A stretch of DNA of 64,000 nucleotides, from the NCBI RefSeq assembly GCF_013409745.1, contig NZ_JACCBH010000001.1:2232001-2296000 (forward strand), written 5' to 3'. Positions 33,128 to 43,822 of this stretch are shown one piece after another. A program made the position numbers and the translations under genes. This DNA is from Microbacterium pseudoresistens. Lineage in GTDB: Bacteria; Actinomycetota; Actinomycetes; Actinomycetales; Microbacteriaceae. Position 1 is the first letter of the stretch; each line of letters begins with the position of its first letter. The notes under the pieces are model-generated. The model was not told the DNA's origin. It ran no database searches and saw only the letters and a list, made by a program, of their open reading frames with translations.

Positions 33128-34393
33128 ATGACGACGACCAGCCCTTGCGATTCCGACGCCGACCGCAGCCTGTTCCGACGGGCCGGTGCGGCGTACTTCG
33201 TCATCGCCTTCATCGCCCGGCTTCCGTTCGCGATGATCGTGGTCGGAGTGCTCACCCTCGCCGTCGAAGCGCGCGGCTCGGTCTCCCTCGCCGGCCTCAC
33301 CTCGGCCGCCGTCGGGGTGGGCACGGCCTGTTTCGGGCCCCTCCTGGGTGCGGCCGCCGACCGATTCGGCCAGCGTCCCGTGCTGCTCGTGCTCGCGGCG
33401 GGAAACGCCGCCGCGCTCGTGCTGCTCACCGTCGTCGCATACGCCGCGGTTCCCGACGCCGTGCTCCTGCTCAGCGCCTTCGCAGTGGGGGCGACGGCGC
33501 CGCAGGTCGCGCCGCTGTCGCGCTCCCGGCTCGTGACGCTCATCATGGAGCGGATGCCCGAGACCGGCCGGGCGCGCACGCTGTCGTCGACCCTGTCGTA
33601 CGAGTCGGCGGCCGATGAGACCGTCTTCGTCTTCGGCCCCTTCGTGGTGGGGGCTCTGGCGTCGCTGCTCGGCCCCGCGGCGCCCCTCCTCATTGGCGCG
33701 GCGCTCAGCCTGCTGTCGGTCGGCGCCTTCGCCCTGCATCCGTCGGCATCGTGGATCTCGGTGCACCGCCGGGCCGACGGTGGGGCGGCGTCATCGGTCT
33801 CCGAGCTGTTCCGCTCCCGGCTGCTCGTGGTCGTGTTCGGGATCTTCGGCGTGGGCCTCCTCTTCGGCACCGTGCTCACGGCACTGACGGCGTTCATGGC
33901 CGACCGCGGCGAGGCGGATGCCGCCGGATTGCTGTACGGCGTGATGGGGATCGGGTCGGCGATCTTCGCCCTCGGCATCGCGGCGTTGCCGCAGGCGTTC
34001 TCTCTGCGGCTGCGCTGGCTCGTGTTCGCGGGCATCCTGCTGGGCGGAACGCTGATCCTGCTCACCGTGAACGACGTGGGCGGCATGATCCTCGCCCTGG
34101 GGGTGATGGGGATCGGCATCGGCCCGACGCTCGTGACCCAGTTCGGCTTCGGAACCGCCGCGAGCCCGGCCGGGCGCTCGGCGACGGTGATGACGATGCT
34201 CGGCTCGTCGGTCATCGTCGGCCAGGCCGTCGGCTCGGCGCTCACCGGGGTCGTGGCAGAGCAGGCGGGAACCAGCGTCGCGCTGCTGCTGCCCATCGCC
34301 GCCGCGGCCAGCATCGTGGCGGCGGGGATCGTCAACGTGAGCCTGAACCCGAGGACGCACAGCCACCGTCACCGGCCGCAGCGGGATCGCTAG
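33128..34393 (+). CDS. MFS transporter
   Basis: The 421-residue protein has about 12 transmembrane segments. The loop after TM2 contains AADRFGQRPVLLV, a clear MFS motif A (GxLaDrfGrkxxl). The C-terminal Arg/His-rich tail is cytoplasmic. The start is given at 33128; ATG 33092 (12 more residues) is in frame but overlaps the predicted -10 box. Divergent from the aminotransferase gene with only 72 bp between starts, so the two could be a transporter-enzyme pair for the same amino-acid-like compound. The TAG stop is part of the otsA -10 box. Confidence 0.88.
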   Translation: MTTTSPCDSDADRSLFRRAGAAYFVIAFIARLPFAMIVVGVLTLAVEARGSVSLAGLTSAAVGVGTACFGPLLGAAADRFGQRPVLLVLAAGNAAALVLLTVVAYAAVPDAVLLLSAFAVGATAPQVAPLSRSRLVTLIMERMPETGRARTLSSTLSYESAADETVFVFGPFVVGALASLLGPAAPLLIGAALSLLSVGAFALHPSASWISVHRRADGGAASSVSELFRSRLLVVVFGIFGVGLLFGTVLTALTAFMADRGEADAAGLLYGVMGIGSAIFALGIAALPQAFSLRLRWLVFAGILLGGTLILLTVNDVGGMILALGVMGIGIGPTLVTQFGFGTAASPAGRSATVMTMLGSSVIVGQAVGSALTGVVAEQAGTSVALLLPIAAAASIVAAGIVNVSLNPRTHSHRHRPQRDR

Positions 34394-34396
34394 CCT
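34391..34396 (+). promoter_or_regulatory. otsA -10 box overlapping the MFS stop codon
   Basis: TAGCCT begins with the TAG stop of the upstream MFS gene (34391-34393). Predicted start near 34403, leader about 26 nt with a GAGAGGAG ribosome site. Confidence 0.55.
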
Positions 34397-34428
34397 AGAA
34401 GAGCCGTCCATTCCCGAGAGGAGCGGTC

Positions 34429-35859
34429 ATGTCCACCGCAGAGTTCGTCGTCGTCGCCAACCGCCTGCCCGTGGACCGGATCTTCTCCGCAGACGGCGAA
34501 GAGCAGTGGCGCACCTCGCCTGGTGGCCTCGTCGCCGCGCTCGAACCGGTGATGCAGAGCGTCGACGGCGCCTGGGTGGGGTGGGCTGGCCAGCCCGATC
34601 TCGAGATCGAGCCGTTCGTGTTCGACGGTATCCGGCTGATGCCCATCGCGCTGTCCGAGCAGGATGTCGAGGAGTACTACGAGGGCTTCGCCAACGACAC
34701 GATCTGGCCGCTGTACCACGACGTCATCGCCCCGCCCCAGTACCACCGCGAATGGTGGGATGCGTACGTGCGGGTCAATCGGCGCTTCGCCGAGGCCGCG
34801 GCCGACACCGTCGAACGCGGCGGCACGGTCTGGGTGCACGACTACCAGCTGCAGCTCGTGCCGCAGATGCTGCGCGAGCTGCGCGGCGATGTGACGATCG
34901 GCTACTTCCACCACATCCCGTTCCCCGCGCACGGGCTGTACGCGCAGCTCCCGTGGCGCGATCAGGTGCTGCGCGGCGTGCTCGGCGCCGACGTCATCGG
35001 CTTCCAGCGCGCGCAGGATGCCACCTACTTCCTCACGGCGGTGCGCCGACGGCTGGGTTTCGCGGTGAAGGGCTCGAGCGTGGCCGTCGTCGACGATGAC
35101 GGATCCGAGCGCCACGTGACCGCGCGCGCTTTTCCGATCTCCATCGACACCGCTCCCTACCTCGAGCTTGCCGCCCGCCCCGACGTGCGGCAGCGCGCCG
35201 CCGAGATCAGGGCGAGCCTGGGCAACCCGAAGAAGATCCTCCTCGGGGTCGACCGCCTCGACTACACCAAGGGCATCCGGCACCGCATCAAGGCGTTCGG
35301 AGAACTGCTCGATCAGGGACACCTGTCCGTGCAGGACGTCTGCTTCGTTCAGGTGGCGAGCCCCAGTCGCGAGCGCGTCGACGCTTACATGCACCTGCGC
35401 GATGAGATCGAGGTGGCCGTCGCCCGCATCAACGGCACGCACGACACCATGGATCACACCGCCATCCGATACCTGCATCAGGGCTACCCGCGGGAGGAGA
35501 TGGTGGCCCTGTACCTCGCCGCCGACGTCATGCTCGTCACCGCGTTGCGCGACGGAATGAACCTGGTCGCCAAGGAGTACGTCGCCACGCGCGCCGACAA
35601 CCGAGGCGTGCTCGTGCTCAGCGAGTTCACCGGCGCGGCCGACGAGCTGCGCCAGGCCGTGCGGGTCAACCCGCACGACATCGAAGGCGTCAAGGAGGCG
35701 ATCATGACGGCGGTGCAGATGCCCGAGGCGGAACAGAGCAGACGAATGCGGTCGCTGCGCAAGCGCGTGCTCGAGAACGACGTGACCGCATGGTCGTCGT
35801 CGTTCCTCGGCGCCCTGGAACGGGCCCGCTCGGAACACGTGCGGCCAGAGGCGGAGTGA
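34429..35859 (+). CDS. otsA: alpha,alpha-trehalose-phosphate synthase (UDP-forming)
   Basis: GT20 enzyme joining glucose-6-phosphate and (UDP/GDP/ADP)-glucose to trehalose-6-phosphate, a compatible solute and mycolate-carrier precursor in actinobacteria. The 476 residues are full length. [39 protein letters not shown]-like (YFHHIPFPA), [11 protein letters not shown] and [14 protein letters not shown] are all present. Start at 34429 with GAGAGGAG. otsB follows after one base, so phosphate removal is coupled. Confidence 0.97.
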   Translation: MSTAEFVVVANRLPVDRIFSADGEEQWRTSPGGLVAALEPVMQSVDGAWVGWAGQPDLEIEPFVFDGIRLMPIALSEQDVEEYYEGFANDTIWPLYHDVIAPPQYHREWWDAYVRVNRRFAEAAADTVERGGTVWVHDYQLQLVPQMLRELRGDVTIGYFHHIPFPAHGLYAQLPWRDQVLRGVLGADVIGFQRAQDATYFLTAVRRRLGFAVKGSSVAVVDDDGSERHVTARAFPISIDTAPYLELAARPDVRQRAAEIRASLGNPKKILLGVDRLDYTKGIRHRIKAFGELLDQGHLSVQDVCFVQVASPSRERVDAYMHLRDEIEVAVARINGTHDTMDHTAIRYLHQGYPREEMVALYLAADVMLVTALRDGMNLVAKEYVATRADNRGVLVLSEFTGAADELRQAVRVNPHDIEGVKEAIMTAVQMPEAEQSRRMRSLRKRVLENDVTAWSSSFLGALERARSEHVRPEAE

Positions 35860-35860
35860 C

Positions 35861-36652
35861 ATGGCGATCGACTGGACTCCCGGCACCGCCGACCCCGCGC
35901 TGCGTGCACTCGCCGCGACCGCGCGGCTCGTCGTCGCCCTCGACTTCGACGGCACCGTGTCGGTGCACGTCGACGACCCCATGTCGGCGCGTGCCCTGCC
36001 CGGCATCGCAGACGCCGTGGCCGCGCTCGCAGCGCTGCCCGACACCCAGGTGGCCTTCGTCTCCGGGCGCTCGATGAACGATCTGCAGGTGATCTCCGAG
36101 CACACCGACGACTCGCCCGTGATCCTGGTGGGCTCGCACGGTGCACAGTACTGGTTCCCCGGGGAGGGCGAGGACGACGGCGAGGGCGAGCCGCCTGCCG
36201 ATGCCGCCGAGATCGCCGCGGAGGTGCGCGCGGTCTTCGCCCCGTACGCGGGGGTGGAGTACGAGCCCAAGACGTACGGGTTCGGCGTGCACGGGCGCAT
36301 GGCCGCGCCCGCCGACGAGGAGCGCGCGTTCGCCGACGTCGATGCGTGGGCGGCCCGTCGCATTCCTGCCTGGCGTCGGCGCAACGGCAAGCACATCCTC
36401 GAGTTCTCCTGGCGGGCCGAGGGCAAGGACGCGGCTATCGCGCGGCTGCGCGAGCGGTTCGCGGCGACGGCGGTCTTCTTCGCGGGCGACGACGTCACCG
36501 ACGAGGATGCGCTCGCCGCGCTTGCCCCGCAGGACCTCGGCGTGCGAGTGGGCGGGGGGCAGACGGCGGCGACGCTGCGTGTCGACGGCCCGCAGCAGAT
36601 GCCCGCGCTTCTCGTGGCCCTGGCGCGAGAGCGCCGCGCGGCGCAGGAATAG
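35861..36652 (+). CDS. otsB: trehalose-phosphatase
   Basis: HAD-superfamily phosphatase releasing trehalose from trehalose-6-phosphate. The 263 residues include motif I DFDGTVS (D28, D30), [10 protein letters not shown], the GSHGAQ segment and the late acidic motif [10 protein letters not shown]. The cap domain (about 85-185) is typical of T6PP. It starts one nucleotide after otsA. Its TAG stop forms the first half of the ilvD -10 box. Confidence 0.94.
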   Translation: MAIDWTPGTADPALRALAATARLVVALDFDGTVSVHVDDPMSARALPGIADAVAALAALPDTQVAFVSGRSMNDLQVISEHTDDSPVILVGSHGAQYWFPGEGEDDGEGEPPADAAEIAAEVRAVFAPYAGVEYEPKTYGFGVHGRMAAPADEERAFADVDAWAARRIPAWRRRNGKHILEFSWRAEGKDAAIARLRERFAATAVFFAGDDVTDEDALAALAPQDLGVRVGGGQTAATLRVDGPQQMPALLVALARERRAAQE

Positions 36653-36655
36653 ACT
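36650..36655 (+). promoter_or_regulatory. ilvD -10 box overlapping the otsB stop codon
   Basis: TAGACT, whose TAG is the otsB stop; 6 nt (gcgatc) separate it from ATG 36662, so ilvD mRNA should be leaderless. Confidence 0.65.
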
Positions 36656-36661
36656 GCGATC

Positions 36662-38386
36662 ATGGCCCCTCACGATTCCGCCGCCGATGCACGTCCCGAC
36701 ACCGACATCAAGCCCCGCAGCCGCGTCGTCACCGACGGCATCGAGGCCACGACCTCCCGAGGCATGCTCCGTGCCGTCGGGATGGGCGATGAGGACTGGG
36801 ACAAGCCGCAGATCGGCATCGCCTCCAGCTGGAACGAGATCACGCCCTGCAACCTGAGCCTGGACCGGCTCGCTCAGGGCGCGAAGGAGGGTGTGCACTC
36901 CGGCGGCGGATATCCGCTGCAGTTCGGCACGATCTCCGTCTCCGACGGCATCTCGATGGGTCACGAGGGCATGCACTTCTCGCTCGTGTCGCGCGAGGTC
37001 ATCGCTGACTCCGTGGAGACCGTGATGATGGCCGAGCGCCTCGACGGCAGCGTGCTGCTGGCCGGCTGCGACAAGTCGATCCCCGGCATGCTCATGGCCA
37101 GTGCGCGCCTCGATCTCTCCAGCGTCTTCCTCTATGCCGGGTCGATCGCGCCAGGCTGGGTGAAGCTCTCGGACGGCACCGAGAAGGACGTCACGATCAT
37201 CGACTCGTTCGAGGCCGTTGGGGCCTGCCGCGCGGGGCTCATGAGCGAGGAAGACCTCAAGCGCATCGAGTGCGCGATCGCACCCGGCGAGGGCGCCTGC
37301 GGCGGCATGTACACGGCCAACACGATGGCGTCGGTCGCCGAGGCGCTGGGCCTCAGCCTGCCCGGGTCGGCTGCGCCGCCGGCTGCCGACCGTCGCCGCG
37401 ATTACTTCGCGCACCGTTCGGGTGAAGCCGTGGTGAACCTGCTGCGGCAGGGGATCACCACTGGTGACATCCTCACCAAGGAGGCGTTCGAGAACGCGGT
37501 CGCGCTCGCCATGGCACTCGGCGGCTCGACCAACGTCGTCCTGCACCTGCTCGCGATCGCCCGCGAGGCAGAGGTCGACCTGAGCCTGCACGACTTCAAC
37601 CGCATCGGCGACAAAGTTCCGCACGTGGCCGACATGAAGCCCTTCGGCAAGTACGTCATGAACGACGTCGACCGTCACGGCGGCATCCCCGTCATCATGA
37701 AGGCGATGCTCGATGAGGGCCTGCTGCACGGCGACGCGCTCACCGTCACGGGCAAGACGCTCGCCGAGAACCTCGCCGACCTCGACCCGGATCCCCTCGA
37801 CGGCGAGGTCATCCACACGTTCGACAACCCGATCCACGCCACCGGCGGCCTGACCATCCTGCATGGAACGCTCGCTCCCGAGGGTGCCGTCGTCAAGACC
37901 GCCGGATTCGACGCCACCGTCTTCGAGGGACCCGCCCGCGTGTTCGAGCGCGAACGCACCGCCATGGACGCCGTCGCCGAGGGAACCATCGATCCGGGCT
38001 CCGTGATCGTCATCCGCTACGAGGGCCCCAAGGGCGGTCCGGGGATGCGCGAGATGCTCGCGATCACCGCCGCCATCAAGGGCGCAGGGCTCGGAAAAGA
38101 TGTATTACTCTTGACGGACGGGCGATTCTCAGGCGGCACAACCGGCCTGTGCATCGGCCACATAGCACCCGAAGCGGTCGACGCAGGTCCGATCGCCTTC
38201 GTGCGCGATGGTGATCTGATACGGGTCGATATCGCAGCTCGCTCTCTCGACCTACTCGTCGATGAGGCAGAGCTCGCCTCCCGCCGTTCCGGCTGGGAGC
38301 CGCTTCCCCCGCGCTACACCCGAGGCGTTCTTGCCAAATACTCCCGTCTGGTGCGCTCCGCCGCCGAGGGCGCCACGACCGGTTAG
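36662..38386 (+). CDS. ilvD: dihydroxy-acid dehydratase
   Basis: Dehydrates 2,3-dihydroxy-3-methylbutanoate or -methylpentanoate to the 2-keto acids, the third step of valine/isoleucine synthesis. The 574 residues hold the Fe-S ligands in [22 protein letters not shown] and [12 protein letters not shown], consistent with a [2Fe-2S] or [4Fe-4S] cluster, and the C-terminal [19 protein letters not shown]. It precedes ilvB-ilvN-ilvC in the same direction. It is likely to be expressed from its own leaderless promoter and perhaps read through into ilvB, 56 bp away. Confidence 0.97.
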   Translation: MAPHDSAADARPDTDIKPRSRVVTDGIEATTSRGMLRAVGMGDEDWDKPQIGIASSWNEITPCNLSLDRLAQGAKEGVHSGGGYPLQFGTISVSDGISMGHEGMHFSLVSREVIADSVETVMMAERLDGSVLLAGCDKSIPGMLMASARLDLSSVFLYAGSIAPGWVKLSDGTEKDVTIIDSFEAVGACRAGLMSEEDLKRIECAIAPGEGACGGMYTANTMASVAEALGLSLPGSAAPPAADRRRDYFAHRSGEAVVNLLRQGITTGDILTKEAFENAVALAMALGGSTNVVLHLLAIAREAEVDLSLHDFNRIGDKVPHVADMKPFGKYVMNDVDRHGGIPVIMKAMLDEGLLHGDALTVTGKTLAENLADLDPDPLDGEVIHTFDNPIHATGGLTILHGTLAPEGAVVKTAGFDATVFEGPARVFERERTAMDAVAEGTIDPGSVIVIRYEGPKGGPGMREMLAITAAIKGAGLGKDVLLLTDGRFSGGTTGLCIGHIAPEAVDAGPIAFVRDGDLIRVDIAARSLDLLVDEAELASRRSGWEPLPPRYTRGVLAKYSRLVRSAAEGATTG

Positions 38387-38442
38387 CCGCGTGCGGCCTC
38401 TGCCCGCTTCGCGCACCGTCGATCACCATCGCAAGGAAACCG

Positions 38443-40245
38443 ATGACCGCTGACACAGCACCCGCCGTTCCCCGTCCACCCGCCAAGCCCGCCGGTCCGC
38501 CCGTGCTCACCGGGGCCCAGGCGGTCGTCCGCACGCTCGACCTGCTCGGCGTCACCGACGTCTTCGGCATCCCGGGCGGCGCGATCATGCCCGTCTACGA
38601 CCCGCTGATGGACGACGAGGCCGTGCGTCACATCCTCGTGCGCCATGAGCAGGGCGCCGGTCACGCGGCCGAGGGCTACGCCTCGGCATCCGGCAAGACG
38701 GGCGTCGCGATCGCCACCTCCGGTCCCGGCGCGACGAACCTCGTCACGGCGATCGCCGACGCCTACATGGACTCCGTGCCGATGGTGTGCATCACCGGGC
38801 AGGTATTCAGCCACCTCATGGGCACCGATGCGTTCCAGGAGGCGGACATCGTGGGTATCACCATGCCGGTGACCAAGCACTCCTTCCTCGTGAAGACGCC
38901 GGAGGAGATCCCCGGGGCGATCGCCGCGGCGTTCGAGATCGCCGGCACCGGTCGCCCCGGCCCGGTGCTCGTGGACATCACGAAGGACGCCCAGCAGGAC
39001 GAGGCGCCGTTCGTGTGGCCGCCCAAGGTCGACCTCCCCGGCTACCGCCCGGTGACCAAGGCGCACGGCAAGCAGATCCAGGCTGCGGCGACGATGATCG
39101 CCGAAGCGCGCAAGCCCGTGCTGTACGTGGGCGGCGGCGTGATCCGCGCCCACGCGGCCCCTGAGCTGCTGAGCCTGGCGGAGCTGACCGGGGCGCCCGT
39201 CGTGACCACGCTGATGGCACGAGGCGCCTTCCCCGACTCGCATCCGCAGCACCTGGGCATGCCCGGTATGCACGGCGCCGTCCCCGCTGTGCTCGCGTTG
39301 CAGGAGTCCGACCTCATCGTCGCCCTGGGTGCCCGCTTCGACGACCGCGTCACCGGCAAGCTCGACGGCTTCGCCCCGCACGCCAAGATCGTGCACGTCG
39401 ACATCGACCCGGCCGAGATCTCCAAGATCCGCACCGCCGACGTGCCGATCGTGGGAGACGTGCGCGAGGTGATCGTGGATCTCGAGGCCGCCTTCCGCGG
39501 CATCACGGGCCGGGACAAGCCCGACACCGCGGAGTGGTGGTCGTATCTCGACGGGCTGAAGGCCGAGTTCCCGCTCGGGTTCGCCCCGACCGAAGACGGC
39601 CTGCTCTCGCCGCAGCACGTCATCCAGCGCATCGGCGAGCTCACCGGGCCCGAGGCCGTGTACGCCGCCGGTGTCGGCCAGCACCAGATGTGGGCCGCGC
39701 AGTTCATCAAGTACGAGCGCCCGAACTCGTGGCTCAACTCCGGGGGAGCGGGCACGATGGGATACTCGGTGCCCGCCGCCATGGGCGCCAAGATCGCCGA
39801 GCCCGACCGCGTGGTCTGGTCGATCGACGGCGACGGCTGCTTCCAGATGACGAACCAGGAGCTCGCCACCTGCGTGCTCAACAACATCCCCATCAAGGTG
39901 GCGATCATCAACAACTCCTCGTTGGGGATGGTGCGCCAGTGGCAGACGCTGTTCTTCGACGGGCGCCACTCCAACACCGATCTCAACACGGGGCACGGCA
40001 CGGTGCGCATCCCCGACTTCGTCAAGCTCGCCGAGGCATACGGATGCCTGGCGCTGCGCGTGGAGAAGGAGGATGAGGTCGACGCGGCGATCAAGACGGC
40101 GCTGGAGACCAATGATCGGCCCGTCGTGATCGACTTCGTCGTCAGCGCCGATGCGATGGTGTGGCCGATGGTGCCGCAGGGCGTGAGCAACAGCTACGTG
40201 CAGTACGCGCGCGAACACGCGCCGTCGTTCGAAGAGGAGGTCTGA
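38443..40245 (+). CDS. ilvB: acetolactate synthase, large subunit
   Basis: ThDP-dependent enzyme forming acetolactate or acetohydroxybutyrate, the first common step of branched-chain amino acid synthesis. The 600 residues include the catalytic glutamate in [15 protein letters not shown], the FAD region, and the ThDP motif [24 protein letters not shown]...N. The start is set by GCAAGGAAACCG. The regulatory subunit ilvN follows 3 nt later. No leader peptide or attenuator fits in the 56-bp gap after ilvD. Confidence 0.97.
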   Translation: MTADTAPAVPRPPAKPAGPPVLTGAQAVVRTLDLLGVTDVFGIPGGAIMPVYDPLMDDEAVRHILVRHEQGAGHAAEGYASASGKTGVAIATSGPGATNLVTAIADAYMDSVPMVCITGQVFSHLMGTDAFQEADIVGITMPVTKHSFLVKTPEEIPGAIAAAFEIAGTGRPGPVLVDITKDAQQDEAPFVWPPKVDLPGYRPVTKAHGKQIQAAATMIAEARKPVLYVGGGVIRAHAAPELLSLAELTGAPVVTTLMARGAFPDSHPQHLGMPGMHGAVPAVLALQESDLIVALGARFDDRVTGKLDGFAPHAKIVHVDIDPAEISKIRTADVPIVGDVREVIVDLEAAFRGITGRDKPDTAEWWSYLDGLKAEFPLGFAPTEDGLLSPQHVIQRIGELTGPEAVYAAGVGQHQMWAAQFIKYERPNSWLNSGGAGTMGYSVPAAMGAKIAEPDRVVWSIDGDGCFQMTNQELATCVLNNIPIKVAIINNSSLGMVRQWQTLFFDGRHSNTDLNTGHGTVRIPDFVKLAEAYGCLALRVEKEDEVDAAIKTALETNDRPVVIDFVVSADAMVWPMVPQGVSNSYVQYAREHAPSFEEEV

Positions 40246-40248
40246 GCC

Positions 40249-41845
<1,597 letters not shown>

Positions 41846-41854
41846 CCCCGCTGC

Positions 41855-41901
41855 AGACGAAGAATGGGCGCTCCCCCCGGGGGAGCGCCCATTCTTCGTC
41901 T
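41855..41901. terminator. 22-bp perfect hairpin terminator, probably bidirectional
   Basis: AGACGAAGAATGGGCGCTCCCC (41855-41876) is exactly complementary to 41880-41901, with a 3-nt loop. It lies between ilvC and the convergent gene that ends at 41912. No T-run is present, but the length and position make a shared terminator the best reading. Confidence 0.75.
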
Positions 41902-41911
41902 GTGCCGCAGA

Positions 41912-42844
41912 TCAGGTGGCGGGGACGGCGTCCTCGACCTTGATCGGGGCGTCCGCGGGGTCGGCCCACTCCGGTGCAGGCAGGCGCGTGTCGGTGTTGC
42001 CGGCCTGGATGTCACGGAGCGCATCCTCGATCTCGCTGGCGTTCGCCGGAATGGCAAGACCGCAGGCGCGCATCTCGGAGGCGAACTTCAGCGTGAGCCG
42101 GGACTTGCCCGCCTCGATCGCCTCGGCCGTGGTGCCCACGCGCTTGTCGCTGCCGGTCTGGATGTCCGACACCTCTTCGCACACGTGGTACACCGAGCCG
42201 CCGTCGACCCACACGACCTGATCCTCGCCGAGCAGCTGGATGACGGTGGACTGATCGGCCGTGTACTGCTCGACCGACGCGGGGTTGTAGTCGATTCCCA
42301 GGGCGACGGCTGCGGCGGCGAGGACGATGCCGATGATGCCCGCCGTGGTCTTCTGCCCCTTGTCCATGTCCTTGTTCAGGAAGATGAGGATCACGAGCGG
42401 GAGGAACGCGATGATCGCGATGATCGCGCCCAGTTGGTTCTGCACGAAGAAGCGCACCGTCTCGGACCTCCTGGCGGGGTCGAGCCGGTTGGCCTTCTTC
42501 CACAGCACCGAGCCGGTGATCGCCAGGATCGCGATGACGACCAGGAACACCAGCAGGGTGATGAAGGCCCACTGCGGGAACTGCGCGGTGGCGTTCTCGG
42601 TCTCCAGCAGGCCGCTCTCGGGATTGCGGACGAGCTTCCCGTCTTCTCCGACGAACTCGCGCTGGCGCAGAAGCCAGAAGATGGCGACGACCTCCAGCGC
42701 GATCGCGATCACCCAGAGCAGGACGGCGATCCAACGGAACGTCGTGGCCTTCTTCTTAGCGGTCGCGGTCGGAACCCAGTCGTTGCCCGTCCCCTCAGCA
42801 TCCGACGCGCTGTTGGCGACGTCGCCGTTCTTGCTGTCGTTCAT
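41912..42844 (-). CDS. membrane protein with four transmembrane segments, unknown function
   Basis: The protein has 310 residues. After a hydrophilic start, hydrophobic stretches are seen at about 38-60, 91-113, 137-156 and 165-185. The region 62-90 between TM1 and TM2 and the C-terminal 125 residues are soluble; the latter has two cysteines (HVCEEVS, MRACGLA) that could pair if exported. The ribosome site GAGGGGAATC and a TATGCT -10 box (42880-42875) support the start. I do not recognise the family. Confidence 0.7.
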   Translation of the reverse strand: MNDSKNGDVANSASDAEGTGNDWVPTATAKKKATTFRWIAVLLWVIAIALEVVAIFWLLRQREFVGEDGKLVRNPESGLLETENATAQFPQWAFITLLVFLVVIAILAITGSVLWKKANRLDPARRSETVRFFVQNQLGAIIAIIAFLPLVILIFLNKDMDKGQKTTAGIIGIVLAAAAVALGIDYNPASVEQYTADQSTVIQLLGEDQVVWVDGGSVYHVCEEVSDIQTGSDKRVGTTAEAIEAGKSRLTLKFASEMRACGLAIPANASEIEDALRDIQAGNTDTRLPAPEWADPADAPIKVEDAVPAT

Positions 42845-42874
42845 GTGATTCCCCTCGGGTCAGCGAATGCCCAG

Positions 42875-42880
42875 AGCATA
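42875..42880 (-). promoter_or_regulatory. -10 box of the four-TM membrane protein gene
   Basis: TATGCT on the minus strand, with a predicted leader of about 24 nt containing GAGGGG. Confidence 0.45.
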
Positions 42881-42900
42881 TCGTGCGGGGTGTCTGTCGC

Positions 42901-42906
42901 TACTCT
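42901..42906 (+). promoter_or_regulatory. -10 box of the leaderless 149-residue membrane protein gene
   Basis: TACTCT followed by 7 nt and ATG 42914. Confidence 0.55.
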
Positions 42907-42913
42907 GTTGTGC

Positions 42914-43363
42914 ATGAACTCCGATCCCGAAGACGCACTGCGATGGGAGGGCGACGAGAGCGGGGCTTCCGCGCCCTCTCTGCCCACCGGATGGACGGCC
43001 GTCGGCAAGGGTGCCGACGAGGTGCCCACCGAGCACGACGGCGCCTCGTCGGACGATCGGGATCGTCCGCTCGGCAATGGGGCGCTCCTGAGCGTCGGGA
43101 TCATCGGCGGGGTGTTCCTGCTCTACACGGTCGGCTGGGTGATCGGGGCGATGAACCTGCGCCCCAGCGCCCGCTTCCTGGTCTCGGACGAGATGTACCT
43201 GCCGTGGTTCTGGATCTCGGTCGCCGCGCCCGCGCTGTGGTTCCTGGCCGCCTGGGTGCTCACGCGAGGGCGTGCACCGTGGCAGCGCATCCTGTGGCTG
43301 GTGGCGGGCGTGGTGCTCCTCGTGCCCTGGCCGTTCGTGATGACGGGGGTGATGGGCGCATGA
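42914..43363 (+). CDS. small membrane protein, unknown function
   Basis: The 149-residue protein has an acidic cytoplasmic N-terminus (about 55 residues) and three hydrophobic segments (about 56-78, 96-115 and 124-146). Its sequence carries no catalytic motif. It overlaps the next gene by 4 bp (ATGA), and the two are probably subunits or partners. I recall similar proteins in Microbacteriaceae sometimes carrying a 'DNA polymerase III gamma/tau' label, which nothing here supports. Confidence 0.7.
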   Translation: MNSDPEDALRWEGDESGASAPSLPTGWTAVGKGADEVPTEHDGASSDDRDRPLGNGALLSVGIIGGVFLLYTVGWVIGAMNLRPSARFLVSDEMYLPWFWISVAAPALWFLAAWVLTRGRAPWQRILWLVAGVVLLVPWPFVMTGVMGA

Positions 43364-43707
43364 GCGAGAACGCGCAGGAGCCGACTCTCGAGCGCAAGCC
43401 GCTCGGCTGGGCGTCGTATCTGGTGATGGGGCTCGCGGGCCTGTTCTATGCATACGCGATCTGGAATGCGATCTTCCATCTCATCCAGATGGCGCATCTG
43501 GGGCTGAACCCCACGGGATGGTTCACCCTGGTGTTCGCCGTGGTGTTCCCGGCGCTCGTCTACCTCGGGGCGCTGGCGGTGGGCCGGCGCCGCGGCGTGC
43601 TCGGGGTGTCGGTCGCGCTGCTGGCCGGTCTCGGCCTGGTCGCCGTGTTCTGGCTCGACGTGATCGGCTACTCGGTGCTCAACCCGGCGGCACTGCTCAC
43701 GGCGTGA
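43360..43707 (+). CDS. small membrane protein, unknown function
   Basis: The 115-residue protein has three hydrophobic segments (about 17-42, 54-74 and 79-102) and a short hydrophilic start (MSENAQEPTLERKPLG). It overlaps the previous gene's stop by 4 bp and is surely cotranslated with it. Function unknown. Confidence 0.7.
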   Translation: MSENAQEPTLERKPLGWASYLVMGLAGLFYAYAIWNAIFHLIQMAHLGLNPTGWFTLVFAVVFPALVYLGALAVGRRRGVLGVSVALLAGLGLVAVFWLDVIGYSVLNPAALLTA

Positions 43708-43747
43708 GCGGCGCGTCACACGGTCGGGGCGCGGCCCGCTGCTCCGG

Positions 43748-43753
43748 TAGAGT
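43748..43753 (+). promoter_or_regulatory. -10 box of serA
   Basis: TAGAGT with a predicted start near 43760 and a leader of about 63 nt, ending in CGAAGGATACCT before GTG 43823. Confidence 0.45.
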
Positions 43754-43822
43754 GTGACCGATCGCGCCCCCGACGGTGTGTGCGGCGCGTCGGCCCCTCC
43801 CGCGCTGCCCCGAAGGATACCT

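Noticed and set aside
31913..34393. Apparent 826-codon protein ending in the MFS transporter
   Set aside because: The N-terminal 400 residues are antisense to the aminotransferase gene; the MFS start at 33128 lies after a -10 box.
34390..36663. Open frame of about 757 codons opposite otsA-otsB
   Set aside because: No recognisable domain, and it crosses two real genes; the codon pattern belongs to otsA and otsB.
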